A stretch of DNA of 43,476 nt from a virus, in the IMG/VR virus record IMGVR_UViG_3300030419_004817, positions 1 to 43,476 of that record; one strand, written 5' to 3'. This document shows, in pieces, positions 33,841-40,552 of this stretch. Within the stretch, counting starts at the first letter, position 1, and the number at the start of each line of letters is the position of its first letter. The notes beneath the pieces were generated by a model. The model did not search any database and was not told the origin of the DNA. It was given only the letters and a program-made list of their open reading frames with translations. A program made the translations under genes and the position numbers.

Positions 33841-33940
33841 TAGAGATAACATAAAAAAGATGGAGACGACGAGAGCCTGGTACAAAAACCCTGGCGGATT
33901 CCAGTGTTTAGTTGATCCCGTCGCCTCCGAGAAAAGGTGA

Positions 33941-33999
33941 GCCACCACCCGAGTTTTCTGAACACCCCATCATTGATTCGTGAGTAGGTGGGTGGTGGC
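33941..33999. other. Long-loop stem (10-bp inverted repeat)
   Basis: GCCACCACCC at 33941-33950 pairs with GGGTGGTGGC at 33990-33999 around a 39-nt loop. It lies in the 33786-34118 gap between two - strand units. On the - strand a CTTTTC follows the arm, so it could be a weak terminator for the 34220 unit. No T run of the usual length is present. Confidence 0.5.
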
Positions 34000-34118
34000 C
34001 CATAATATTTGAGGCATCTGTTTGACCACGGCCATGCCTCCCTGCGCCGCCGTCTTCACACCCAGAAGCACAACCCAGTTGAAAAATGCTTCTTTACGGT
34101 GCACAAGTCATTTGTATC

Positions 34119-34220
34119 TTACATCAAAGAGATGAGCGCTGACCCTAAAACCCATGTGAGAATACCGAGGGCTATGACACCGAGGGCTATATCGGCCAGG
34201 TCATAATCGTTCTTGTTCAT
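34119..34220 (-). CDS. 33-aa single-span membrane micropeptide
   Basis: The ATG overlaps the preceding stop as ATGA and is preceded by GATGAGGA. The product is 33 residues with a polar N-terminus (MNKNDYDLAD) and one clear hydrophobic helix (IALGVIALGILTWVLGSALI). No other hydrophobic gene lies nearby. Translation is coupled to the 248-residue gene. Possible roles are a membrane toxin, a superinfection-exclusion peptide or an inhibitor, with no family support. Confidence 0.6.
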   Translation of the reverse strand: MNKNDYDLADIALGVIALGILTWVLGSALISLM

Positions 34221-34963
34221 TCCTCATCCTCTTCGTAGAAGTGTTTGATTTCGTTTGCTTCTTTGATGACGCCTACGGGATCTCCCCATGGGTCCAGCTC
34301 AACCTTGTCTTCTGGCTCATCGTCTTCAGCGACTGGATGTGTCCATCGGCCATCTGTTTGCCTTACTTCCATCTCAGGGGGCACAATGCTTTCGTCTTCG
34401 ATGTGGTCGAAGTAATCCACGACGTTCTCAAGGTTCTTTGCTTGAGGAGCCTCTACATCTGGGAACACCCAGTCTTCTGGCGGATACCATCGATAGGCTC
34501 TGATGTTGTGGATCATGGTTCTCTTTCTCTCCCAGCCCAGTTCATCGAGGATACGAGCCAGTCTCATCTCACCGCTCCGTCCTTGCATCAGCATTCCTGC
34601 GGGCAGTTGCTCGATGATGTCAGTTGTAGACATGGCAACGTGATCCCTGGTCAGCTTTTCTTTGGCCCACTGCACTTCTTTTTCAGGCAGTGAGTTCTTC
34701 TTGCGTTCGACCTTTACTTCTTGAGAGGCACCCAGAATCCCTGTGTACAACTCAAACTCGGTAGGCCGCATGCCCCACTTGCCCGTCAGGTAGATGAGGA
34801 CAGAAGCCAGTTTGGCTTTATTGATCTTGTCTCCATCCATGAAGAGGGTTCCGGCTTCAGTCTTCTTGAATCTCCCTACGAGTTCAGGGTCGTGCCGCAC
34901 TGCTAAGAAGACAGCATGGCTTCCGATTGCTTTCTTGATCATAGTTGAGGTTTGTTCGTTCAC
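34217..34963 (-). CDS. Winged-helix-like phage protein (248 aa)
   Basis: A GTG start is preceded by AAAGGAGACAACAA. Residues ~105-165 (DIIEQLPAGMLMQGRSGEMR, then ILDELGWERKRTMIHNIR) resemble the winged-helix C-terminal module of phage primase/VapE-type proteins, with the LGWxRKR pattern. The C-terminal ~60 residues are acidic (EDDEPEDKVELDPWGD). It overlaps the adenine methyltransferase gene by four bases. A DNA-binding role in replication or regulation is likely. Confidence 0.75.
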   Translation of the reverse strand: MNEQTSTMIKKAIGSHAVFLAVRHDPELVGRFKKTEAGTLFMDGDKINKAKLASVLIYLTGKWGMRPTEFELYTGILGASQEVKVERKKNSLPEKEVQWAKEKLTRDHVAMSTTDIIEQLPAGMLMQGRSGEMRLARILDELGWERKRTMIHNIRAYRWYPPEDWVFPDVEAPQAKNLENVVDYFDHIEDESIVPPEMEVRQTDGRWTHPVAEDDEPEDKVELDPWGDPVGVIKEANEIKHFYEEDEE

Positions 34964-35379
34964 TTGTTGTCTCCTTTGAAGATCACGATTGCTGACGGGA
35001 AGGGTGCAGAGTTCTTAGCGTCACCGAACTTGAGCCTTCCCCTTAGAAAGATCACTTGTCCTTTCATTGCGTAGTCATGCCACCAAGCGGTGTCTGTTCT
35101 AGAAGGAACCAGGCAAACCACTGTGCATCCACGTTGGGATTCTTCGTAGGCTTTCTTCATCCACTTCTTGATCTCTCTTCCATACGGTGGATTCATCCAG
35201 CACACACCAGACCACTGTTGAGCAAGCCCATCGTCCTCCGGTGTGAAGTATTTCTGGCATTTGGCATTGCTCGGTAGAGCACAAACATCCAGCTCAAATC
35301 CCCACAGTTTGTCATAGCTATCGAATAAATCCTGGGGTGTAGACCACTGATCGGTCTTACTACTAAAATGTACGCTCAT
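34960..35379 (-). CDS. Phage DNA N-6-adenine methyltransferase (139 aa)
   Basis: The ATG is preceded by AGAGGACACA. The product has the short phage Dam form: TPQDLFDSYDKLWGFELDVC at the start, NPPYGREI at residues 63-70 (catalytic NPPY), and VPSRTDTAWWHDYAMKG later. It modifies adenines in the phage DNA, which can protect from host restriction. At 139 residues it is near the usual length for this family. It heads the unit 35379-34119. Confidence 0.9.
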   Translation of the reverse strand: MSVHFSSKTDQWSTPQDLFDSYDKLWGFELDVCALPSNAKCQKYFTPEDDGLAQQWSGVCWMNPPYGREIKKWMKKAYEESQRGCTVVCLVPSRTDTAWWHDYAMKGQVIFLRGRLKFGDAKNSAPFPSAIVIFKGDNK

Positions 35380-35755
35380 TGTGTCCTCTGTGGTGTTTGG
35401 TAACCTGATGGGGACTAAGTGTCACCCAATGGTGTACTAAGTCATAAGGTATGGGGATGTGGCGGTCAAGTCATGTTTGGGCCAAAGGTCAGGCACATTC
35501 CAGGGTTATTAGGGGCTTTCAATACGATGCCGCCCCACTTATAGGAAGTTGTGGCTACAACATGGTCAGCGGTAAATAGTTAGAATGCTTAGGTTATTTA
35601 CCATTGCCTCCCTTATATCCCCTTTTCCTATAAAAAAAAATAAATGGTATAGAGGAGTAGTGGTCAGGCAATAGAGAGGGCTAATAAAAGGTTAAGAAAA
35701 GGTGGGGCAGATATGGGCAGCAAGGGTTTCTTGTCTTGATTCCTTACTGATATCA
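35380..35755. other. 376-bp gene-free, partly A/T-rich region
   Basis: No coding frame with start and ribosome site is seen. It holds the promoter at 35441-35469 and a very A-rich run of nine A near 35630-35640 with CCTTATATCC and AAATAAATGG next to it. The mixture of an A tract and easily melted DNA between the methyltransferase and XRE units suggests a candidate origin or regulatory site. No repeated short iterons are visible. Confidence 0.5.
35441..35469 (-). promoter_or_regulatory. Promoter for the methyltransferase unit
   Basis: On the - strand TTGACC (35469-35464), 17 bases, TATGAC (35446-35441). The transcript would have a leader of about 60 nt that carries AACACCACA (35397-35389) just before AGAGGA. 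Confidence 0.45.
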
Positions 35756-36220
35756 CTACTTTAGCTGTGGCTCGCCCGCGTTCTTGATAACACCTAACGG
35801 ACTCATGTGAACTAAGAAGGGACGAACAACTCCGTCAGCACGCAAATGTAGATCAACCTGAGGTCCACCAAACTCCTCAAGCCATAGTGAGCTGATGCCA
35901 CAACACCACCTGTGAAGAACATCTGTGTTGTACCGAGTAGGCTTGTCCTTACCAAGAAAGTATGCAGCTATCGCTGTAGGTGACTCGTCTATCGCTCGTG
36001 CAAACCTCGCGAACTTTCCACTACCACCGTACTCAATGTCTAATGTGCGGAACAATCTCCATATGCGAATCGAACATGCCTGAATCTCATCACGCCAATG
36101 ATCTCCAGTCAGTGCAGCCTCACAATCAGATACCAAATCTTCCAACTCAGACTCGCTCAAACGACGGTAAGATGAAGGAGGCGCTGATAAACGACGAATT
36201 CGGAGATGATAATGTTGCAT
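35756..36220 (-). CDS. XRE-family-like regulator (154 aa)
   Basis: The ATG at 36220 is chosen because GAGG lies upstream and the 46 extra residues to 36358 look non-coding (Cys/Arg/His scatter). Residues ~68-118 follow an XRE HTH pattern: GKFARFARAIDESPTAIAAY, then LGKDKPTRY and a final GISSLWLEEFGGP, like the WLxxGxGP ending of repressor HTH domains. The rest is unlike known repressors. It is a candidate regulator of the dispersed repeat arrays, since the largest array (A) lies 302 bases upstream. Confidence 0.7.
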   Translation of the reverse strand: MQHYHLRIRRLSAPPSSYRRLSESELEDLVSDCEAALTGDHWRDEIQACSIRIWRLFRTLDIEYGGSGKFARFARAIDESPTAIAAYFLGKDKPTRYNTDVLHRWCCGISSLWLEEFGGPQVDLHLRADGVVRPFLVHMSPLGVIKNAGEPQLK

Positions 36221-36511
36221 TTGAAAGAACCTCAATACCTGTATATTGTCCCACAGGCAAAGGATGGATGGGTAGCCAGGGTCAGTGGGATGTGTGGAAA
36301 TAGTGCTCCGGCGGCCCTCGAAGGCGTGCCTGCATCCTCGATTCATGCCGCATGGCACCGTTTTAGCAAAAAAACGAGCTATTTCAATGGTTTACGGGCC
36401 AAAATCGCCCAAAAAAAGCGCCTTGAACCCGAAAGCAAGGCCAAACAGCGGTATAGGCAGCGTGTTCTCGGCTTGATAACAGGTAGTCTGGGCAGTCGAG
36501 AGTCCGGTTAG
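36212..36511 (+). CDS. Possible 99-aa divergent + strand gene
   Basis: This + frame has GGAG (36202-36205) six bases upstream of ATG 36212 and reads as ordinary protein (VPASSIHAAWHRFSKKTSYF, then KAKQRYRQRVLGLITGSLG). It overlaps the start of the XRE gene on the other strand by nine bases, which is unusual. Its coding potential looks better than that of the opposite frame upstream of 36220. It could be a Cro-like partner of the regulator, but no HTH is clear. Evidence is conflicting. Confidence 0.4.
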   Translation: MLHLKEPQYLYIVPQAKDGWVARVSGMCGNSAPAALEGVPASSIHAAWHRFSKKTSYFNGLRAKIAQKKRLEPESKAKQRYRQRVLGLITGSLGSRESG

Positions 36512-36521
36512 CCCATCCGGC

Positions 36522-36734
36522 GGTGCGACCCGGCCCGCTCAGCAAGTAACCCCTCGGTGTTCTCTACTTGACACCACACATCGATGCGACTTGGCTCGAC
36601 CCCCAACTTGAGCTGGTTGGTTTGAGCTGTTTCCATATGGCATCGGTGCGACTTCGCCCGGCCCCGAACTTGGTCGATGCGACTTGGCCCGACTTTCTAC
36701 CAGGAGATCGGTGCGACTTGGTTCGACCCCAAAC
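36522..36734. repeat. Repeat array A (5 copies, irregular spacing)
   Basis: Copies of the ~25-bp repeat start at 36522, 36583, 36645, 36676 and 36710. The common left block is GRTGCGACTTGG (the first copy has CGACCCGG) and the right end has CGACCCCNAAC-like bases. Starts are 61, 62, 31 and 34 bp apart, less regular than in arrays C, D and E. The array lies between the stop of 36791 and the XRE unit and is the most divergent of the six. Confidence 0.85.
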
Positions 36735-36766
36735 AAACCTGTCGGCGGACACCACATCACACCGAC

Positions 36767-36787
36767 AGGCGGAGCTCAGCTCCTGTT
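36767..36787 (-). terminator. Weak stem-loop after the 36791 gene
   Basis: CAGGAGC and GCTCCGCCTG arms with a TGA loop form a stem on the - strand just beyond the stop of the gene at 36791-36958. No T run follows, so termination is uncertain. Confidence 0.35.
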
Positions 36788-36790
36788 TGT

Positions 36791-36958
36791 TCATTTGTTT
36801 TCCGCCTCTTGGAGTTGAGTAAGGAACTCGAGGCAGACTTTTCTACATATCTGTGCGGCAAGTTCGGAGGGCATTTCGCCCTCGTCACTTTTCTCATGCG
36901 CTTCGCTGACCTGTGCCCAGAGTTCGTCTACGAGTCGAAAGCATTCCTTCGAAATCAC
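36791..36958 (-). CDS. Small helical protein (55 aa), GTG start
   Basis: The GTG at 36958 overlaps the stop of the preceding gene (ATGTGA), with GGAGG six bases upstream. The 55-residue product is helical and acidic (CFRLVDELWAQVSEAHEKSD and LAAQICRKVCLEFLTQLQEA). No family. It is the last gene of the B unit (38421-36791). Confidence 0.65.
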   Translation of the reverse strand: MISKECFRLVDELWAQVSEAHEKSDEGEMPSELAAQICRKVCLEFLTQLQEAENK

Positions 36959-37749
36959 ATTCCACCTCCCATGATTTCGTCGGCCAGTCGCTTCATGTTG
37001 ACAACGATGTCCATGATGGACTCCTCTTCCTCTTCGGGAGTGAAGCAATCGGAGCACAAGTACTCAGCGCTTCCATCTGGATTGTCGTTGCCGCAGTGCT
37101 CATCCTCTGGCACATCGACTCCGCAGGATTCACACCGCTTGTGTTCGAATGCCTCCCAAACCCAGGCAAAGCCACCGATGCACCAGACAGGTTCGTCAAC
37201 GCCATCGATTGTTTGGGGCGACCAGGTGTCGTGGGGCTCATCATCATAGGGAGATGCGCTGTGGACAACGATGGTCCCGTCTTCCTCTGTCTCCCATCGT
37301 ACCCAAGGAGTAAGGCCGGACTTAGTCAACGCCTCTTTGACCTTCTCTACTTGGCTCTTGGTGAAGTAAGGCACCGCCCATCCATTCCAAGTCTGTCCAA
37401 TCGAGTATCCTTCCACCTCGAAGAGATCATCGATTGCAAACCAGACCGGCTTTGCTTCGAACTTGGCTGTCCCAGGTTGTTTGCCGTACCACTTCTGGAT
37501 CTTCTCTTCACTCCAGAGTGGTTGGTTGGTTGACAGTACTTCGCTGTCGTGTGTCAGTCGGAGCGACTCGGCACATCTGTAATCGAAGTCACCGATTCTT
37601 CTGTAGTCTTCTTCGCTCATGTACATGATTCCGAAGTTGCCGCTCGACCTGGTTAGTTGGTCGAGGAGAATCTTGTGTGCCCCTTCGATGTCTACGGAGC
37701 ATCCAAGGATTTCTCCGTCCTTGAAGATAAAGTATCGTTTGTTTTCCAT
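36955..37749 (-). CDS. Zinc-ribbon protein of unknown function (264 aa)
   Basis: The ATG at 37749 has AAGGACACCACA upstream. A longer frame to 37950 would cross a hairpin and the gene at 37805. The protein begins MENKRYFIFKDGEILGCS and has CESCGVDVPEDEHC later with a second CSDC, a four-Cys zinc ribbon near residues 205-240. The C-terminal end is acidic then basic (EEEEESIMDIVVNMKRLADE). The first two thirds are globular with Trp-rich stretches (WFAIDDLFEVEGYSIGQTWN). No named family. Confidence 0.75.
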   Translation of the reverse strand: MENKRYFIFKDGEILGCSVDIEGAHKILLDQLTRSSGNFGIMYMSEEDYRRIGDFDYRCAESLRLTHDSEVLSTNQPLWSEEKIQKWYGKQPGTAKFEAKPVWFAIDDLFEVEGYSIGQTWNGWAVPYFTKSQVEKVKEALTKSGLTPWVRWETEEDGTIVVHSASPYDDEPHDTWSPQTIDGVDEPVWCIGGFAWVWEAFEHKRCESCGVDVPEDEHCGNDNPDGSAEYLCSDCFTPEEEEESIMDIVVNMKRLADEIMGGGM

Positions 37750-37771
37750 TGTGGTGTCCTTATGTGGTGTT

Positions 37772-37787
37772 GGGGGCTTGCGCCCCC
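37772..37787 (-). other. GCAA tetraloop hairpin in the leader of the 37749 gene
   Basis: On the - strand GGGGGC, loop GCAA and GCCCCC form a 6-bp stem with a GNRA loop. It sits after the 37805 stop and before AACACCACA and the ATG at 37749. No T run follows, so RNA stability or processing is more likely than termination. Confidence 0.7.
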
Positions 37788-37804
37788 GTGGTTGGTTTGT
37801 GGTT

Positions 37805-38080
37805 CTAAAAGAAGTTGACTTGAAGTGGTTCGTGCTCTCGGAGATCTGAGATTTCCCAATGCCCTGTGTCGTAAGCCTTGCCGCCGATGACCATGACAAT
37901 GGTGTTCTCGTCGCCTCGGATGTGGCATTCATACAATGTGGCGTCTCCATATACGGTCCAGCCCTTGTAGAGTGGCTCCCATTTGATGGCCTCTGCTAAG
38001 TACTTGTCGGAGTACTGGCGCAACTCAGAAAGTGGAGTGTAGAACTGTGGGTTTGAAATGATTGTGTTTTGACTACTCAT
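37805..38080 (-). CDS. Hypothetical protein (91 aa)
   Basis: The ATG is preceded by CAGGAGCACCC and a CACCACA element. The 91-residue product is a soluble alpha/beta protein (FYTPLSELRQYSDKYLAEAI, then WTVYGDATLYECHIRG). No catalytic or metal motif is clear. It lies between two tetraloop hairpins in the B unit. A phage accessory or anti-host role is possible but unsupported. Confidence 0.75.
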   Translation of the reverse strand: MSSQNTIISNPQFYTPLSELRQYSDKYLAEAIKWEPLYKGWTVYGDATLYECHIRGDENTIVMVIGGKAYDTGHWEISDLREHEPLQVNFF

Positions 38081-38098
38081 GGGTGCTCCTGTGGTGAT

Positions 38099-38116
38099 GG
38101 GGGGCTTGCGCCCCCC
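38099..38116 (-). other. GCAA tetraloop hairpin in the leader of the 38080 gene
   Basis: GGGGGGC, loop GCAA, GCCCCCC on the - strand form a 7-bp G-C stem. It separates the stop of 38125 from the leader of 38080 and is nearly identical to the hairpins at 37772 and 41944. Confidence 0.7.
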
Positions 38117-38124
38117 GTTAGAGT

Positions 38125-38421
38125 TTATGGTCGGTATGTACCGTCAGCCTTGAAGCCTCCGGTCACTTCTGCGTAAACGCCCTTCGATGCCAGGAAGGCA
38201 CACAGTGCATTCATGTCTCCTCTCAAACCTTCAGGGTGGTCAAGCTTTGCCTCGAGGTAGCCAGGAGTAACCATGCCTCCACCATCGTAGTTGATTGCTG
38301 GGCCGCTAATCCCGTTTCGGTTCAGCCAGACAAGGATGAACCCTCCGTTCCCGTTCTTCGCGAACAGCAAATCGTATCGGGTCATGTTGCCTGGGCAGTG
38401 GTTGAATCTTTCGAATTCCAT
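38125..38421 (-). CDS. Hypothetical protein (98 aa)
   Basis: The ATG has GAGACACCACA upstream. The 98-residue product contains a Gly-rich middle (FAKNGNGGFILVWLNRNGI) and a short helix (MNALCAFLASKGVYAEVTGG). No family. It is the first gene of the unit that follows array B. Its leader shares a 16-nt hairpin with the gene at 39471. Confidence 0.75.
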   Translation of the reverse strand: MEFERFNHCPGNMTRYDLLFAKNGNGGFILVWLNRNGISGPAINYDGGGMVTPGYLEAKLDHPEGLRGDMNALCAFLASKGVYAEVTGGFKADGTYRP

Positions 38422-38442
38422 TGTGGTGTCTCACTTGTTGTT

Positions 38443-38458
38443 TGTAGGTTCATCCTAC
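38443..38458 (-). promoter_or_regulatory. Shared 16-nt leader hairpin (copy 1)
   Basis: TGTAGGTTCATCCTAC read on the + strand is a small stem (GTAGG/CCTAC) with a 5-base loop. The identical 16 bases recur at 39489-39504, in both cases between a promoter and a gene start on the - strand. Confidence 0.7.
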
Positions 38459-38464
38459 CCCATA

Positions 38465-38494
38465 TCCATAACATTGATTCATTTGAGTAGTCAA
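38465..38494 (-). promoter_or_regulatory. Weak promoter for the 38421 unit
   Basis: On the - strand TTGACT (38494-38489) is followed 17-18 bases later by TTATGG or TATGGA (38471-38465). The -10 is weak. It lies between array B and the shared leader hairpin, in the position of the better promoters elsewhere. Confidence 0.35.
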
Positions 38495-38538
38495 GGAAGA
38501 TAACAGCATTAGCCAAAATAGTTTCCCGTCCATCGTTT

Positions 38539-38650
38539 GGTGCGACCTGGACCGCCCCCCAACCATTGAACATAATGCATGTTATTGGAACATGGTGCGA
38601 CCTGGCCCGCCCCCCAACTATGGTGAAGCGACCTGGCCCGACCCCTAACG
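38539..38650. repeat. Repeat array B (3 copies plus a degenerate one)
   Basis: Copies start at 38539, 38594 and 38622. All have ACCTGG in the left block, against ACTTGG in arrays A and C. Starts are 55 and 28 bp apart, so a missing copy may once have filled the first gap. A degenerate copy (GGCGCAACCGCGTCCGAA) begins near 38655. The array lies between the terminator at 38729 and the promoter near 38489. Confidence 0.85.
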
Positions 38651-38728
38651 GAGCTGGCGCAACCGCGTCCGAATGTGAACTATCACTGCTGCCCTCACAT
38701 CTTGAGCTGAGGGCCGGATTTCGTGCCG

Positions 38729-38760
38729 AAAAAAGGGGCCAGGACCGAAATCCTGACCCC
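38729..38760 (-). terminator. Intrinsic terminator of the 39171 gene
   Basis: On the - strand GGGGTCAGGA, loop TTTCGG, TCCTGGCCCC then TTTTTT. It follows the stop of 38776-39171 by 15 bases. A second 7-bp inverted repeat (38691-38714, GCCCTCA/TGAGGGC) lies just beyond it, before array B. Confidence 0.85.
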
Positions 38761-38775
38761 TCGGAGCATATCTCC

Positions 38776-39171
38776 CTAATCAGCTATGTCCTGCTCGTAG
38801 CTGATCGTTGCGTTGTAGTTTACAAGCCGATTGTTCTCGACTTTCCACATCCAACGTTCCCCGTCTTCGCCTTGCATCTCGATCCATGAGTCGTTTTTGG
38901 CGTATTTAGCCAGTATTCTTAAGAATACTTCGTCATCACCAAACTTTTCTCCATTGAAGTACAGATCGTCAATGTTTCCTGCTTCGTCTGTTGTGGCATG
39001 CCAACGCCAGGCTCTGATCGCCTGCTCTAACGTCTCCGCGTGCTTTATTCCGACGTGATCTACCCATGCATAGTCGCGACCGGATAGATTTTTGAGGGCC
39101 AATAGCGCCTCCGCCTTATTGGCGGAGGCTATTGTAAACGATCCATCTCGTTGAAACATACAGTATCCCAT
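38776..39171 (-). CDS. Conserved hypothetical protein (131 aa), MGYCMFQRDGSF type
   Basis: The ATG begins MGYCMFQRDGSFTIASANKA, followed by EALLALKNLS. Further on are AWVDHVG, RAWRWHATTDEAGNID, GDDEVFLRIL and SWIEMQGEDGERW. This whole pattern is one I know from small hypothetical proteins of mobile elements, with no function. The 131-residue product is intact. Its T6 terminator at 38729 ends the unit. Confidence 0.85.
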   Translation of the reverse strand: MGYCMFQRDGSFTIASANKAEALLALKNLSGRDYAWVDHVGIKHAETLEQAIRAWRWHATTDEAGNIDDLYFNGEKFGDDEVFLRILAKYAKNDSWIEMQGEDGERWMWKVENNRLVNYNATISYEQDIAD

Positions 39172-39180
39172 GATCTCTCC

Positions 39181-39471
39181 CTATTCTGGTTGGATGTAGT
39201 GTGGCATGCGGCGGACGTGTGATTGACCGTTAGTGCTACTGTCAATCCACTTAGGACGAAAGCCATACTTCTCTTGGAAGGCTTTCAGGAACACTGCCGC
39301 ATCGCAGTCCCCTTCCAGATATGCGACGGTTTTGTGCTTGTTGGTGTATGAGTAGGAAGAGATCTCCTTCTCAATGTCCAAGTCTTTCAATGCGCTGAAA
39401 GGCACTGCTAACCATTCGTGACCAGGGTCCGAATAGAAAACGTATGCTGATTTGTGTGGGTCGAATGACAT
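39181..39471 (-). CDS. Hypothetical protein (96 aa)
   Basis: The ATG has AGGAGCAACA upstream and a good promoter at 39539-39511. The 96-residue product reads PHKSAYVFYSDPGHEWLAVP and DCDAAVFLKAFQEKYGFRPK. It looks like a small alpha/beta protein known mainly from phage and plasmid hypothetical sets. It is co-directional with the MGYCMF gene, nine bases downstream. Confidence 0.75.
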   Translation of the reverse strand: MSFDPHKSAYVFYSDPGHEWLAVPFSALKDLDIEKEISSYSYTNKHKTVAYLEGDCDAAVFLKAFQEKYGFRPKWIDSSTNGQSHVRRMPHYIQPE

Positions 39472-39488
39472 TGTTGCTCCTTGTGGTG

Positions 39489-39504
39489 TGTAGGTTCATC
39501 CTAC
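39489..39504 (-). promoter_or_regulatory. Shared 16-nt leader hairpin (copy 2)
   Basis: The same 16 bases as at 38443-38458 lie between the TAAGAT -10 (39516-39511) and the CACCACAAGGAG leader of the 39471 gene. Identity at both sites with unrelated flanks points to a functional RNA or DNA site. Confidence 0.7.
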
Positions 39505-39510
39505 TTTTGA

Positions 39511-39539
39511 ATCTTAGCTTGTGTTCTTTGTGGTGTCAA
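39511..39539 (-). promoter_or_regulatory. Promoter for the 39471 unit, with inverted repeat
   Basis: A perfect TTGACA (39539-39534), 17 bases, TAAGAT (39516-39511). The -35 lies in an 8-bp inverted repeat (GTCAAGCC 39535-39542 and GGCTTGAC 39551-39558) that also covers the stop of the upstream gene. No repeat array is present at this promoter. Confidence 0.8.
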
Positions 39540-39545
39540 GCCCGA

Positions 39546-40286
39546 TTACAGGCTTGACCTCCACTTTTCGTATCTTTTTGCCATAGGGCCATGAGCCACA
39601 ATGGCGTAGGACTTTCGTTTTTGTCCGCGTCGGATGCCATCACATCCTCTGCACTGCTCGCAAGTCAACACTTGCCCGAACTCATGCGATGCCGGACACA
39701 CGCGCTCGTGTGGCATCAACACTTCGTCAGGGAGACGGGTGCGGAACGTCCGGTATCCCATCGCAATCGCTTCGCGTGCTTCGTCTGGCGTGTCAACGCT
39801 CGCCATGACAAGAGGAGACCACACTGCAGGATCGATATCGCGCCACCTGTGATCGTATCCGGTATGGCCCTTCGACTGTGCAAGTAAGACCTCCCAACGA
39901 TCCGCAGGGATAGCAGACGGATTGCCATAGGAGCCAAGACGGATCGTCCGACCTGCTACCATGGCGGAGATCTCCGCGTCCGATGGCCTGATCACGTTGC
40001 CTCGCTTGTAAGCGCTCCAAACAGCGAGCGGACCACGAAAGGCGATCACATAGCATGCGCCCGATCCGCCCGATGCCTCTGATCGGTGTGCGCATCCTCC
40101 ACAAATTGACGTGTCCTCTCCTGACTTGATTGCCGCGTTAGGCTTGACATCCTGTCGCAGAATATAAGTCTGGACTTCGTCTGCAGTTTTCACGTTTTTA
40201 GACTTGCGATCAATGTCGGCTGTCAATGCGACAATTGGTGCGCCGTCAATGGCGGATGGTCCTTCGTATAAAACAATTCTTCTCAT
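39546..40286 (-). CDS. Conserved phage protein with Cys clusters (246 aa)
   Basis: The ATG at 40286 is chosen because AAGGACACCACAA lies upstream. The protein contains SKNVKTADEVQTYILRQDV, ICGGCAHRSE with a later ACYV, GPLAVWSAYKRGN, and, near the end, CPASHEFGQVLTCEQCRGCD. This combination of a CGGCxHR site and a C-terminal Cys cluster recurs in hypothetical phage proteins with no agreed function; the Cys sets suggest two metal sites. It is the only large gene in the 39-42 kb region and follows array C. Confidence 0.8.
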   Translation of the reverse strand: MRRIVLYEGPSAIDGAPIVALTADIDRKSKNVKTADEVQTYILRQDVKPNAAIKSGEDTSICGGCAHRSEASGGSGACYVIAFRGPLAVWSAYKRGNVIRPSDAEISAMVAGRTIRLGSYGNPSAIPADRWEVLLAQSKGHTGYDHRWRDIDPAVWSPLVMASVDTPDEAREAIAMGYRTFRTRLPDEVLMPHERVCPASHEFGQVLTCEQCRGCDGIRRGQKRKSYAIVAHGPMAKRYEKWRSSL

Positions 40287-40314
40287 TTGTGGTGTCCTTT
40301 GTTGTGGTGTTTTT

Positions 40315-40343
40315 ATCTTAGCTGTTGTTATCAATCTTGGCAA
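40315..40343 (-). promoter_or_regulatory. Promoter for the 40286 gene
   Basis: TTGCCA (40343-40338), 17 bases, TAAGAT (40320-40315), then AAA and AACACCACA. Two CTTGACA boxes lie just upstream (40357-40363 and 40368-40374, + strand reading). Confidence 0.75.
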
Positions 40344-40356
40344 CACTTATTTTGCC

Positions 40357-40374
40357 CTTGACATTTTCTTGACA
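40357..40374. repeat. Tandem CTTGACA boxes, 11 bp apart (copy 1)
   Basis: CTTGACA at 40357-40363 and at 40368-40374 are spaced 11 bp, one helical turn. The same pair occurs at 42296-42313, upstream of another promoter. The boxes lie between array C and the -35. Confidence 0.75.
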
Positions 40375-40377
40375 TTC

Positions 40378-40474
40378 GATGCGACTTGGACCGTCCCCTA
40401 ACTGTGGTGCGACTTGGACCGTCCCCTAACGGTGCGACTTGGTACGGCTTTTAACGGTGCGACTTGGACCGTCG
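40378..40474. repeat. Repeat array C (4 copies)
   Basis: Copies start at 40378, 40406, 40431 and 40456, 28, 25 and 25 bp apart. Copies 1 and 2 share GACTTGGACCGTCCCCTAAC, and GGACCGTCC in these copies is a perfect palindrome. Copy 3 has GGTACGGCTTTTAAC and copy 4 is cut short. The array is between gene 40553 and the CTTGACA boxes. Confidence 0.9.
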
Positions 40475-40552
40475 CGCTGCTGTTGAATCGAAAGCGAGCT
40501 GTGAGCTGACCGGCCCTTCGACCGGATAGCCCAGTTTGCTCCAAAAGGAGGC

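Noticed and set aside
33860-33940. 27-codon + strand frame (METTRAWYKNPGG) after the 33812 promoter region
   Set aside because: No real ribosome site (ATAAAAAAG only), opposite to its neighbours, and it ends directly at a long stem. Too short to support alone.
36221-36358. Upstream extension of the XRE gene to 36358
   Set aside because: The added residues are Cys/Arg/His-rich and unlike protein, and ATG 36220 has a GAGG site.
36720-36731. GGTTCGACCCC, like a tRNA T arm, in array A
   Set aside because: It is one variant of the repeat core; no acceptor or anticodon arms fit around it.
36522-36734. Array A as a CRISPR array
   Set aside because: The spacing is irregular (31-62 bp), there are no unique spacers of uniform length, and no cas genes are seen.
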